From Streptomyces sp. NK15101 (lineage in GTDB: Bacteria; Actinomycetota; Actinomycetes; Streptomycetales; Streptomycetaceae), in contig NZ_JAINVG010000035.1 of the NCBI RefSeq assembly GCF_020400725.1, positions 1 to 64,000 on the forward strand: 64,000 bases of DNA. Direction: 5' to 3'. Within the stretch, counting starts at the first letter, position 1; each line of letters starts with the position of its first letter. The position numbers and the translations under genes are program-made. Shown piece by piece: positions 1 to 7,686 of the stretch. Under the pieces are notes generated by a model, which worked only from the letters and a program-made list of their open reading frames with translations, was not told the DNA's origin and ran no database searches.

Positions 1-127
1 CTCGGCCTGTGGAGCGCAGGTAAGACCGGGACTCGTCCCGGCGCAGCGCGAAGAAGCAGGAACCCGCCGAGGCGGCCGACCGGCCGCGGCAGGAATCCAC
101 GTGCTTCAGCGCAGGGAGCGGAGTCAA
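1..127 (+). mobile_element. 3' end of an IS200/IS605-type tnpB element (TnpB C-terminal tail plus omega-RNA/right end)
   Basis: The frame beginning at position 2 encodes a tail containing ACGAQVRP, then AQREEAGTRR, then AAAGIHVLQ. This resembles the variable tail that follows the zinc finger of Streptomyces TnpB proteins. The DNA has the usual right-end features: AGCAGGAACCC near 55, GGAATCC near 91 and a small TTCAG-centred hairpin near 100-112, ending at about GTCAA. In this family the end of tnpB and the right end are also transcribed as the omega-RNA, whose guide is the adjoining host DNA. The hairpin is weaker than in typical active copies, so the element may be decaying. The rest lies outside the window. 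The family call rests on recognition of these motifs, not on a search. Confidence 0.6.
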
Positions 128-205
128 TCCTCGGAGTTCGCCTTCGCCAAGGCCTTCAAACGGGAGTACGGGGTGGCGCCCGGCCGGTACCGCAAGGGTG
201 CCTGA
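128..205 (+). pseudogene. C-terminal remnant of an AraC-family regulator, cut by the IS end
   Basis: The frame stopping at 205 encodes SEFAFAKAFKREYGVAPGRY followed by RKGA. This matches the second helix-turn-helix and PxxYR ending of AraC/XylS activators. Upstream of about position 128 the same open frame reads TnpB-like sequence rather than the rest of the AraC DNA-binding domain. About 25 residues of the regulator therefore remain here. The most economical explanation is insertion of the tnpB element into the gene. The 5' part of the regulator would lie left of the window on the far side of the element, if it survives. Confidence 0.6.
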
Positions 206-346
206 GGGCTCCCGCCGCCCGGTGCCGCACCTCACACCGGGGGCCGCGACGGAATGAAGGAGGCCGGGCGGGACGTTGCCCCCGTGGAACACCCACCACG
301 GACCACCCCACCGGAACCCCCGGCAACCCCCTCGGAGAGAAGTCAC

Positions 347-1054
347 ATGCGCGTCGAGATCTGGAGCGACATCGCCTGCCCCTGGTGCTACATCGGCAAG
401 GCCCGCTTCGAGAAGGGGCTCGCGGCCTTCGCCCACCGCGACGACGTCGAGGTCGTGCACCGCTCCTTCGAGCTCGACCCGAACCGCGCCAAGGGCGACA
501 CCGGCCCCGTCCTGGAGATGCTGGCGAAGAAGTACGGCCGCACCCTCGAAGAGGCCCGGGCCATGGAGGCGCACGTCGCCTCGAACGCGCACTCCGAGGG
601 CCTCGAGTACCTCACCGACGGCCGCGACCACGGCAACACCTTCGACATCCACCGGCTGCTGCACCTCGCCAAGGAGCGCGGCCGCCAGAGCGAGCTCCTG
701 GACCTGGCCTACCGCGCCAACTTCGCCGAGGAGCGCTCCGTCTTCGACGCCGAGACCCTGGTGGCGCTGGGTGTGGAGGCCGGTCTCGACGCGGCCGAGG
801 TCCGGGCCGTCCTCGCCGACGAGTCGGCGTACGCCGAGGCCGTACGGGAGGACGAGCGGGAGGCCGCCGAACTCGGCGCCACCGGCGTGCCGTTCTTCGT
901 CCTCGACCGCCGCTACGGCGTCTCCGGCGGCCAGCCCGCCGAGGTCTTCACCCAGGCCCTGGAGCAGGCCTGGCAGGGCCGCGTCCTCCAGCCGGTCGGC
1001 GCCGACGCGGAGGTCTGCGGCCCGGACGGGGCCTGCGAGGTCCCGTCGGCCTGA
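347..1054 (+). CDS. DsbA-family thioredoxin-fold oxidoreductase (FrnE-like)
   Basis: A 235-residue cytoplasmic protein. It begins MRVEIWSDIACPWCYIGK, with the CPWC redox motif at residues 11-14 and the cis-proline segment TGVPFFV near 180, typical of the DsbA/FrnE group. There is no signal peptide, unlike periplasmic DsbA. FrnE relatives are linked to polyketide pathways or oxidative stress; the substrate here is unknown. The ATG at 347 follows GGAGAGAAG and is preferred over an upstream ATG at 254 that would add a proline-rich, non-conserved leader. It appears monocistronic, with a large inverted repeat separating it from the next gene. Confidence 0.9.
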   Translation: MRVEIWSDIACPWCYIGKARFEKGLAAFAHRDDVEVVHRSFELDPNRAKGDTGPVLEMLAKKYGRTLEEARAMEAHVASNAHSEGLEYLTDGRDHGNTFDIHRLLHLAKERGRQSELLDLAYRANFAEERSVFDAETLVALGVEAGLDAAEVRAVLADESAYAEAVREDEREAAELGATGVPFFVLDRRYGVSGGQPAEVFTQALEQAWQGRVLQPVGADAEVCGPDGACEVPSA

Positions 1055-1106
1055 CCGCTCTCCGCCGCACAGTGTCTGACCTGCGGAGATAAGCGCGGCT
1101 TGGATC

Positions 1107-1146
1107 TCCCCACGATCGAATCGCCATTGACGGCCGATCGTGGGGA
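1107..1146. promoter_or_regulatory. Perfect 12-bp inverted repeat upstream of the class-V aminotransferase
   Basis: TCCCCACGATCG at 1107-1118 is the exact reverse complement of CGATCGTGGGGA at 1135-1146, with a 16-base spacer. It ends 16 bases before the ATG at 1163 and 52 bases after the previous stop. It could be an operator or a hairpin acting on the mRNA. There is no U-tract to argue for a classic terminator. Confidence 0.55.
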
Positions 1147-1162
1147 ATCCAGGGTGGGGGAC

Positions 1163-2221
1163 ATGGAATCCCTTGTCCAGCCGCTCGGCGGCGCCGAGTT
1201 CGCGCCCAGGAACACCTACCTGAACACCTCCGCCTGCGGACTGCTGCCCCGCCGGACCGTCGAGGCCGTCACCCTCCTCGCCGAGGAGACCGCCGCCGGC
1301 CGCGCCGGCGGCGCCGGCAGCTTCGACATCGTCGACGAGGCCCGCGCCGCCTTCGGCCGGATCGCCGGCGTCTCCCACGAGCGCGTCGCCGTGGGCAGCT
1401 CGGTCGCGGTCCACTGCGGGATGATCGCCCAGTCGCTGCCGGCCGGGTCCGAGGTCCTCTTCCCGGAGGGCGACTTCTCCTCCGTCATCACCCCCTTCAC
1501 GATCCGCGGCGACCTCAAGACCCGCTTCGTGCCCCTGGACCGGCTCGCCGAGTCCGTCCGGCCCGGGACGGCGCTCGTCGCCTTCTCCGCCGTGCAGTCG
1601 GCGGACGGCCGCACGGCCGACTTCGCGGCGATCCGGGAGGCGGCGGCCGCCCACGGCGCCCGCACCCTCCTCGACGCCACCCAGTCGGCGGGCTGGCTGC
1701 CGCTGGACGCGGGGGAGTGGGACTACACGGTCGCCGGCGGCTACAAGTACCTGCTCTGCCCGCGCGGCGCGTCCTTCCTGACCGTCACGGAGGAGGCGCA
1801 GGACTCGCTGCTCGCGATCCACGCGGGCTGGGTCACGGGCGAGGAGCTGTGGGTCAACAGCTACGGGCCGGTCCGTGAACTGGCCCGCTCCGCCCGCCGG
1901 TTCGACGAGCCGGCCGCGTTCCTCTCGTACCACGGGGCGGCCCGTTCGCTCGCCCTCCTGGAGGAGATCGGCATCGAGCGGATCGAGGCCCACGACAAGG
2001 GGCTCGCGGCCCGCTTCCGCGCCGGGCTCCTCGACCTCGGGCACGCGCCGGTCATGGACGACTCGACGGTCGTCGCCGTCCCCGGCCTGGGGGACCGGGC
2101 GGACGCCCTGCACGACGCGGGCGTCCTGCTCTCGGCCCGCGCCGGCAATCTGCGGGCGTCGTTCCACCTGTACAACACGGCGGCGGACGTGGACCGCGCC
2201 CTGGACGTCCTGGCGGGCTGA
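1163..2221 (+). CDS. Class-V PLP-dependent aminotransferase / cysteine-desulfurase-fold protein
   Basis: A 352-residue fold-type I PLP enzyme of the aminotransferase class V family. The PLP lysine lies in GGYKYLLCPRGASF and the upstream Asp/Gln in LLDATQSAGW. The N-terminus NTYLNTSACGLLPRRT is typical of class-V enzymes related to isopenicillin-N epimerase and kynureninase-like proteins. The substrate cannot be deduced. The ATG at 1163, behind GGGTGGGGG, is preferred over an in-frame ATG at 1100, which would place the perfect inverted repeat at 1107-1146 inside the coding sequence. Confidence 0.85.
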   Translation: MESLVQPLGGAEFAPRNTYLNTSACGLLPRRTVEAVTLLAEETAAGRAGGAGSFDIVDEARAAFGRIAGVSHERVAVGSSVAVHCGMIAQSLPAGSEVLFPEGDFSSVITPFTIRGDLKTRFVPLDRLAESVRPGTALVAFSAVQSADGRTADFAAIREAAAAHGARTLLDATQSAGWLPLDAGEWDYTVAGGYKYLLCPRGASFLTVTEEAQDSLLAIHAGWVTGEELWVNSYGPVRELARSARRFDEPAAFLSYHGAARSLALLEEIGIERIEAHDKGLAARFRAGLLDLGHAPVMDDSTVVAVPGLGDRADALHDAGVLLSARAGNLRASFHLYNTAADVDRALDVLAG

Positions 2222-2293
2222 TCCCCGGCGGACGGCGGCGTCCTGGCGGGCGCCGCCGTGCCCGTGGGCCGGCGGGCCGCGCCGGACCCGGCA

Positions 2294-2406
2294 GGGCGAG
2301 CCTCGGCAGGCCGGGTCCGGTGGGGCGGTCCCGGCAGGCCCGGCCCGGCGGAGCGAGCCCCGGCAGGTCCAGTCCGGGGGAGCGGTCTCAGCAGACCGGC
2401 CCGGCG
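2294..2406. repeat. Four degenerate 28-29-bp tandem units running into the marR 3' end
   Basis: Units start at about 2294, 2323, 2351 and 2380 with the pattern G(G/A)GCG(A/G)(G/T)C(C/T)(C/T)(C/A)GGCAG followed by a CCGG(T/C)CCGG-like half. The last unit contains the marR stop codon (2388-2390) and its final codons. The array fills the convergent space between the aminotransferase and marR. Confidence 0.6.
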
Positions 2407-2900
2407 GCCTCCTCGCCCGCCTCCTCGGTCAGGTTCCCGCCCACGAGTCCGAGCAGGCGGGCGAGCTCCGCCCGGTCGGCCGGGGCGAGTCCGGCGAGCG
2501 TGCTCTCCTCCAGGTCCGCCCACGCGCCCTCGACCCCGGCGCGCAGGGCCAGGCCCTTCTCCGTCGCCTCGACCAGGACCGCGCGCCGGTCGGCCGGGTC
2601 CGGGCTGCGGCGGACGTATCCGCACTGCTCCATGCGCTGGAGCATCTTCGTCACCGTGGAGGGGTCGAGGCCGAGCGACTGGATGAGCTCCGACTGGCGG
2701 ACCGCCCCGCAGTCCCACAGGCGCATCATCATCAGTTCCTGGCCCGGATAGAGGCCGAGGTCCCGCAGCCGCCGGCCCATGGCGATCCGGTGGAGCCGCG
2801 CGACCCACGCCAGGGTGTGGCTGACGGTCCCGCCGCAGGCGGCGGGCGGCGAGTCGGCGGACGGCGCCGACTCGGTACAGACGGGGTCGGTTCCTGGCAT
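2388..2900 (-). CDS. MarR-family transcriptional regulator
   Basis: A 170-residue winged-helix regulator. The recognition helix region reads SELIQSLGLDPSTVTKMLQR (about residues 72-91), followed by the wing RRSPDPADRRAVLVEATEKG, a classic MarR signature. The ATG at 2900 has a GAGGAGC ribosome-binding site; upstream in-frame codons would enter the operator region. It is divergent from the Old Yellow Enzyme gene, and the pair of matching half-palindromes between them is the likely binding site. This suggests autoregulation and control of the reductase by an electrophile or phenolic ligand, by analogy with NemR/HypR-type systems. Confidence 0.9.
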   Translation of the reverse strand: MPGTDPVCTESAPSADSPPAACGGTVSHTLAWVARLHRIAMGRRLRDLGLYPGQELMMMRLWDCGAVRQSELIQSLGLDPSTVTKMLQRMEQCGYVRRSPDPADRRAVLVEATEKGLALRAGVEGAWADLEESTLAGLAPADRAELARLLGLVGGNLTEEAGEEAAGPVC

Positions 2901-2936
2901 GCGGGCTCCTCGGAACGGCTTTCCCACAAGATTACC

Positions 2937-2991
2937 TTGGTCGGCCAATGAATGGGTTACAGTGAACGCGGCCCAATTACTTGGCCGACCA
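2937..2991. promoter_or_regulatory. Divergent MarR operator (two inverted TTGGYCGRCCAA-type sites)
   Basis: TTGGTCGGCCAA at 2937-2948 is itself nearly palindromic. It is matched in inverted orientation by TTGGCCGACCA at 2981-2991, and both are preceded by ATTAC. The spacing is 32 bases. The sites lie between the marR start (2900) and the GTG of the reductase (3014), where promoters for both genes must overlap. Confidence 0.75.
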
Positions 2992-3013
2992 CATATTTTT
3001 GTGAGGGACAGCC

Positions 3014-4084
3014 GTGACCACTGCATTCGACCCGATCGACCTTGCCGGCACCCGCCTCGCCAACCGCATCGCGATGGCCCCGATGACCCGCAGCCGCGCC
3101 AACGGCGAGGACGGCACCCCCACCGCGATCGTCGCCGAGTACTACGCCCAGCGCGCCTCGGCCGGACTGATCATCAGCGAAGGGGTCCAGCCCGTCCCCG
3201 AAGGACAGGGCTACCCCGACACCCCCGGGCTCCACAGCCGCGAGCAGATCGCCGCCTGGCGCCGGGTCACCACCGCCGTCCACGAGCGCGGCGGCCGGAT
3301 CTTCGCCCAGCTCATGCACTCCGGCCGGATCGGCCACCCCGACCTCCTCGACGGCGACCTCCACCCCGTCGGCCCCTCGCCCGTCGCCGCCGCCGGCCAG
3401 GTCTACACCCACGAGGGCCCCAAGGACTTCGTCACCCCGCGCGAACTCACCGGCGACCAGGTGCGCGAGGCGATCGCCGGCTTCGCCTCCGCCGCCCGCA
3501 ACGCCGTCGAGGCCGGCTTCGACGGCGTCGAGATCCACGGCGCCAACGGCTACCTGATCCAGCAGTTCCTCGCCTCCGGCTCCAACCACCGCACCGACGA
3601 GTGGGGCGGCCCGGTCGAGAACCGCATCCGCTTCGCCGTCGAGGTCGTGAAGGCCGTCGCCGCCGAGATCGGCCCCGAGCGCACCGGCCTGCGCATCTCC
3701 CCGGCCAACACCTTCAACGACATCAGCGAGACCGACACCGAGGAGCTCTACACCCGGCTGCTCACCGCGATCGAGCCCGTCGGCATCGCCTACCTCCACG
3801 TCCTGGAGACCGCCCCCGAGCGCCGCCCGCTCGTCCTGGACCTGCGCAAGCGGTTCGCCGGCACCTTCATCCTCAACCCGGCCACCGGCGCCGACCCGAC
3901 CGGCACCGAGTCCCTGGCCCTGATCGAGGACGGCACCACCGACCTCGTCGCGTACGGCAGGCTCTTCATCTCCAACCCCGACCTGCCCGCCCGCCTGCGG
4001 ACCGGCGGCCCCTACGCCACCCCGGACCCCGCCACCATGTACGCCGGCGGCCCCCAGGGCTACATCGACTACCCGGCGCTCTGA
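3014..4084 (+). CDS. Old Yellow Enzyme family FMN ene-reductase (NemA-like)
   Basis: A 356-residue TIM-barrel flavoprotein. The N-terminus has the OYE pattern NRIAMAPMTRSRAN; further signatures are AGLIISEG, the FMN/substrate-binding VEIHGANGYLIQQFL (about residue 175) and NHRTDEWGG. OYEs reduce activated C=C bonds or nitro compounds with NAD(P)H and often detoxify electrophiles such as N-ethylmaleimide. The GTG start follows GAGGGACAGCC. The gene is divergently controlled with the adjacent marR. Confidence 0.93.
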   Translation: MTTAFDPIDLAGTRLANRIAMAPMTRSRANGEDGTPTAIVAEYYAQRASAGLIISEGVQPVPEGQGYPDTPGLHSREQIAAWRRVTTAVHERGGRIFAQLMHSGRIGHPDLLDGDLHPVGPSPVAAAGQVYTHEGPKDFVTPRELTGDQVREAIAGFASAARNAVEAGFDGVEIHGANGYLIQQFLASGSNHRTDEWGGPVENRIRFAVEVVKAVAAEIGPERTGLRISPANTFNDISETDTEELYTRLLTAIEPVGIAYLHVLETAPERRPLVLDLRKRFAGTFILNPATGADPTGTESLALIEDGTTDLVAYGRLFISNPDLPARLRTGGPYATPDPATMYAGGPQGYIDYPAL

Positions 4085-4125
4085 ACCCTGATCTGCCGGA
4101 CAGACCCTGGCCCGGACACGGAGAA

Positions 4126-4155
4126 GGCGGGGACCCGGACGACCGGACCCCCGCC
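4126..4155. terminator. Bidirectional hairpin between convergent genes
   Basis: GGCGGGG (4126-4132) pairs with CCCCGCC (4149-4155), and CCGG pairs with CCGG inside. It sits between the stop of the OYE gene (4084) and the stop of the minus-strand aminotransferase (4191). Confidence 0.5.
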
Positions 4156-4190
4156 CTCCCGCGCACGGCACGGGTGACGCGTACGGGCTC

Positions 4191-5294
4191 CTACCAGGCC
4201 TCCGCGACCGCCCGGCGCGCGCCTTCCAGGTCCACCGCGCGGCCCGACTCGCCGAGCGCCGCGCCCAGGGCGGCGAGCGAGGACCGCACGGCCCCCGGGG
4301 TCGCGTCCACCCCGTAGTGGTTGACCCGGATCATCTCCTTGGCCAGCGCCCCGCCGCCCGCGATCAGCGGCAGCGACGGGTCGGCCGCGAGGGCCTTCGC
4401 CACCAGCTCCGAGGCGTCGACGCCCGCGGGCGTGCGCAGCGTCGTCGCCACCGGCGCCGCGTCCTTCGCCTCGTACACGTACGGCTCCAGGCCCCCGCCC
4501 AGGGCCAGCGCGCCCGCACGGGTCGCGGCCGCCGCCGAGGCGTGCCGGGCCGTCAGCGCGTCCAGGCCCTCGGCCTCGATCCGCTCCAGACAGGCCTCCA
4601 GGGCCAGCATCTCCAGCTGCGCCGGAGCGTGCAGAAGGGCCTTGCGGCCGCCGTCGATCCAGCGCTCCTTCCAGTCCAGGAGGGAGAGGTACGAGCGGCG
4701 CGGCGCGGCCGGGTTGGCGGCGAACCGCTCCCACGCCCGCGCGCTCACCGACACCGCCGACACGCCCGCGGGCCCGCCCATCGCCTTCTGCGCGCCGATG
4801 ATGCACATGTCCACGCCCCAGGCGTCCGGCAGCACCGGCTCGGCGCCGATCGACGCCACGGCGTCCAGGTAGAACAGCGCCCCGTGCGCGCGCACGACCT
4901 CGCCGATCTCCGCCACCGGGTTGGTGTTCCCGGTCGCGGCCTCGGCGTGCACCAGCGACACGAAGTCGATCTCCGGGTGTTCGGCGAGCGCCCGCTCCAC
5001 CTGCTCCGCCGTCACCGCCGTGTGGAAGGGCACCTCCAGGTCGACCACGGTCGCCCCGCAGTCCCGCAACCAGTTCCCGAAGGTCTGGCCGTAGGGGCCG
5101 GTGACGACGTTCAGCGCGGTCGAACCGGCCCGCGCGCCGCTGCGGATGCACCCCTCCAGGGGCAGCAGCGCCTCGCCCTGGGTGATCACCACGTCCTGCT
5201 CCGTGGAGAGCAGGGCGGCCACCCGGCGCTCGATCGACGCGAACTGCGCGGCGGTCATCGGAGCCAGGTCCAGCAGCGGATGTGTCACGGTCAC
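4191..5294 (-). CDS. Class-V aminotransferase (alanine-glyoxylate / serine-pyruvate type)
   Basis: A 367-residue PLP enzyme. Visible features are the N-terminal TQGEALLPLEGCIRS loop, the PLP-binding aspartate in FYLDAVASIGAEP and the Schiff-base lysine in IGAQKAMGGPAGVS. The family includes alanine-glyoxylate, serine-glyoxylate and aminoethylphosphonate aminotransferases; which substrate is used here is not evident. The GTG start at 5294 has GAAGGA about eight bases upstream. The open frame continues far upstream, but that part lies over the next gene's promoter and has no family similarity. Confidence 0.88.
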   Translation of the reverse strand: MTVTHPLLDLAPMTAAQFASIERRVAALLSTEQDVVITQGEALLPLEGCIRSGARAGSTALNVVTGPYGQTFGNWLRDCGATVVDLEVPFHTAVTAEQVERALAEHPEIDFVSLVHAEAATGNTNPVAEIGEVVRAHGALFYLDAVASIGAEPVLPDAWGVDMCIIGAQKAMGGPAGVSAVSVSARAWERFAANPAAPRRSYLSLLDWKERWIDGGRKALLHAPAQLEMLALEACLERIEAEGLDALTARHASAAAATRAGALALGGGLEPYVYEAKDAAPVATTLRTPAGVDASELVAKALAADPSLPLIAGGGALAKEMIRVNHYGVDATPGAVRSSLAALGAALGESGRAVDLEGARRAVAEAW

Positions 5295-5531
5295 GGAGGT
5301 TCCTTCTTCGGTGTCGCATGCGTGTGGCATACATCGGGATCGGGCTCGTGCCAGCGTAAGCGCTTCCCGGTTCCCGGTCGGAGACGGTGCGCCGTCACGG
5401 TGGTGTCCGGAACGCGTCACAGGCCTCGAACCACCGCGCTCAGGCGCTTCCCCCGGAGCCCCGCCGGTGGGATGTTGCGGGCGGAGCGGCCCGCCCGTCG
5501 GAGGCCGCCGGTACGGAACGGGGTGGACACC

Positions 5532-6506
5532 ATGGCTCGGAGAAGCGGCAGAACCGGAACCGTCACGATCGGAAGAGCGCGGCCGCGCAAGGCGCTCGTG
5601 GCCGCCGCGGCGCTCGCCGTCGCCGCACCGCTGACCCTCGCCGTCCCGGGAAGCGCGGGAGCCACCGGGGTGGTGTGGGCGTCCGCGGCCCGCCCGATCG
5701 TCTTCGCCCGCTACGACACGGCGACGCCCGTCGAGGACCTGTACACGATCTCCCCGGCCGGCGGCCCGACCGTCGCGCTCACCCACACCCCCGGCGTCAG
5801 CGACGTCATGCCCAGCTGGTCCCCGGACGGGAAGCGGATCGCATTCCTCCGCCACAGCCTCGACGGCACGGTCGACGGCATCTGGACGATGAAGAGCGCG
5901 GGCGGCGACCTGAAGCCCGTACCGGGCACCGGGGGCGCCTCCGACCCGGCGTGGTCCCCGGACGGCAAGCGGATCGCCTACTCCAGGCCGGTCGGCACCC
6001 AGCGCGAGATCTACGTGGCCGACGTCGACGGCACCCCCGCCACGCGGCTCACCAGCACCACCACGGCGGACGAGTTCCACCCGACGTGGTCCCCGGACGG
6101 CGCGTACCTGGCGTTCAGCCGCGCGGACGCCTCCGGATACAGCCGCCTGATGCGGATCCGACTGGCCACCCTGACCCAGACGCCGATCACCGGGGCCGCC
6201 TCCCAGGACTGGTCGCCCGACTGGTCGCGCGGCAACCGGATCGTCTTCAGCCGGGTCGACTCCACCGGCTTCGCCCACCTCCACGTCGTCCGCCCCGACG
6301 GCACGGGAGCGATCCGCATCACCTCGGCCCGCGCCAACGACAAGTCCCCCTCCTGGTCGCCGGACGGCCGGCGCCTGGTCTTCACCCGGGGCGGCACCGA
6401 CGACGCGGACCCCGAGCACCTCTTCCTGGTACGGGCCGACGGCACCGCGCCCACCCAGCTCACCAAGACCGGCTCGCACGACCTGGAGGCCGACTGGCGC
6501 CCGTGA
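5532..6506 (+). CDS. Secreted TolB-type (WD40-like PD40) beta-propeller protein
   Basis: A 324-residue exported protein. A basic N-terminus (MARRSGRTG) is followed by a hydrophobic Ala/Leu core and an Ala-rich cleavage region near residue 46. The rest consists of repeated blades marked by SWSPDGKRIAF, AWSPDGKRIAY, TWSPDGAYLAF and SWSPDGRRLVF. PD40/TolB propellers bind proteins or ligands; no catalytic motif is seen. An in-frame GTG at 5523 is an alternative start. It is divergent from the aminotransferase. Confidence 0.88.
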   Translation: MARRSGRTGTVTIGRARPRKALVAAAALAVAAPLTLAVPGSAGATGVVWASAARPIVFARYDTATPVEDLYTISPAGGPTVALTHTPGVSDVMPSWSPDGKRIAFLRHSLDGTVDGIWTMKSAGGDLKPVPGTGGASDPAWSPDGKRIAYSRPVGTQREIYVADVDGTPATRLTSTTTADEFHPTWSPDGAYLAFSRADASGYSRLMRIRLATLTQTPITGAASQDWSPDWSRGNRIVFSRVDSTGFAHLHVVRPDGTGAIRITSARANDKSPSWSPDGRRLVFTRGGTDDADPEHLFLVRADGTAPTQLTKTGSHDLEADWRP

Positions 6507-6573
6507 CGGCCCTGCCGGGAGCGTGACGAAGACCGCCGCCCGGGGCCCGGGCGGCGGCTCGTAGAGTGCGGGT

Positions 6574-7659
6574 ATGAGCGATCACGAGGTGCTGCACGTG
6601 AAGGGGCGGGTGCTCGTCGGCCCGGAGGACGTCCGCGACGAACTGTGGTGCGTAGACGGGCGGATCACCTTCGACCGGCCCGCCGCCGAGGCCGTCACCG
6701 TCGAGGGCTGGGTGCTCCCCGGACTCGTCGACGCCCACTGCCACGTGGGCCTCGACCGGCACGGCCCCGTCGACGAGGCCACCAGCGAGAAGCAGGCCCT
6801 CACCGACCGGGACGCCGGCACCCTGCTCATCCGGGACGCGGGCTCGCCCTCCGACACCCGCTGGATCGACGGGCGCGAGGACCTCCCGAAGATCATCCGG
6901 GCGGGCCGGCACATCGCCCGCACCCGCCGCTACATCCGCAACTACGCCCACGAGATCGAGCCCGCGGACCTCGTCGCCCACGTCGGCCGCGAGGCCCGCC
7001 GCGGCGACGGCTGGGTCAAGCTCGTCGGCGACTGGATCGACCGCGAGGTGGGCGACCTCACCGCCTGCTGGCCGCGCGCCGAGGTCGAGGCGGCCATCGC
7101 GGAGGCGCACCGGCTCGGCGCCCGGGTCACCGCGCACTGCTTCGCGGAGGACTCGCTCCGCGACCTCGTCGAGGCCGGCATCGACTGCGTCGAGCACGCC
7201 ACGGGCCTCACCGAGGACACCATCCCGCTCTTCGCCGAGCGGGGCGTGGCGATCGTCCCGACCCTCGTCAACATCGCGACCTTCCCGCACCTCGCCGACG
7301 GCGGCCAGGAGAAGTTCCCCCGCTGGTCGGCGCACATGCGCCGGCTCCACGAGCGGCGCTACGACACCGTGCGGGCCGCCTTCGACGCGGGCGTGCCCGT
7401 CTTCGTCGGCACCGACGCGGGCGGCTCCCTCGCCCACGGTCTGGTCGCCGAGGAGGTCGAGGAACTGACCAGGGCCGGCATCCCGCCGCTCGACGCGCTC
7501 TCGGCCACCGCCTGGGGGGCCAGGGCCTGGCTGGGCCGCCCGTCCCTGGAGGAGGGCGCCCCGGCCGACCTCGTCGTCTACGGAGAGGACCCGCGCGCGG
7601 ACGTCCGCGTCCTCGCGGCGCCGCGCCGGGTCGTCGTCAACGGCCGGGTCGTGGGCTGA
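6574..7659 (+). CDS. Amidohydrolase-superfamily metal-dependent hydrolase (imidazolonepropionase/prolidase-like)
   Basis: A 361-residue (beta/alpha)8 hydrolase. Metal-binding motifs are DAHCHVG (HxH, about residue 58), VTAHCFAEDS, VEHATGLTED and the catalytic aspartate in GTDAGG (about residue 285). This is the arrangement of cyclic-amidase/peptidase members of PF01979. The C-terminal DLVVYGEDPRAD strand also fits. The substrate is not known. The gene stands alone and converges on the GNAT gene. Confidence 0.88.
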   Translation: MSDHEVLHVKGRVLVGPEDVRDELWCVDGRITFDRPAAEAVTVEGWVLPGLVDAHCHVGLDRHGPVDEATSEKQALTDRDAGTLLIRDAGSPSDTRWIDGREDLPKIIRAGRHIARTRRYIRNYAHEIEPADLVAHVGREARRGDGWVKLVGDWIDREVGDLTACWPRAEVEAAIAEAHRLGARVTAHCFAEDSLRDLVEAGIDCVEHATGLTEDTIPLFAERGVAIVPTLVNIATFPHLADGGQEKFPRWSAHMRRLHERRYDTVRAAFDAGVPVFVGTDAGGSLAHGLVAEEVEELTRAGIPPLDALSATAWGARAWLGRPSLEEGAPADLVVYGEDPRADVRVLAAPRRVVVNGRVVG

Positions 7660-7663
7660 GCCC

Positions 7664-7679
7664 GGGCCCGGCCGGGCCC
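7664..7679. terminator. 16-bp GC palindrome between convergent genes
   Basis: GGGCCCGGCCGGGCCC is a perfect palindrome lying 5 bases after the amidohydrolase stop and 7 bases before the GNAT stop. It can form a stem with a short loop on either transcript. Confidence 0.4.
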
Positions 7680-7686
7680 CGTCCGG

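Noticed and set aside
128..205. The AraC tail as an ordinary intact gene running in from the left
   Set aside because: Upstream of about 128 the frame encodes TnpB-like tail residues instead of the rest of the AraC domain.
1100..1162. ATG at 1100 as the aminotransferase start
   Set aside because: It would put a perfect inverted repeat inside the gene. The added residues are not family-like, and ATG 1163 has a better leader.
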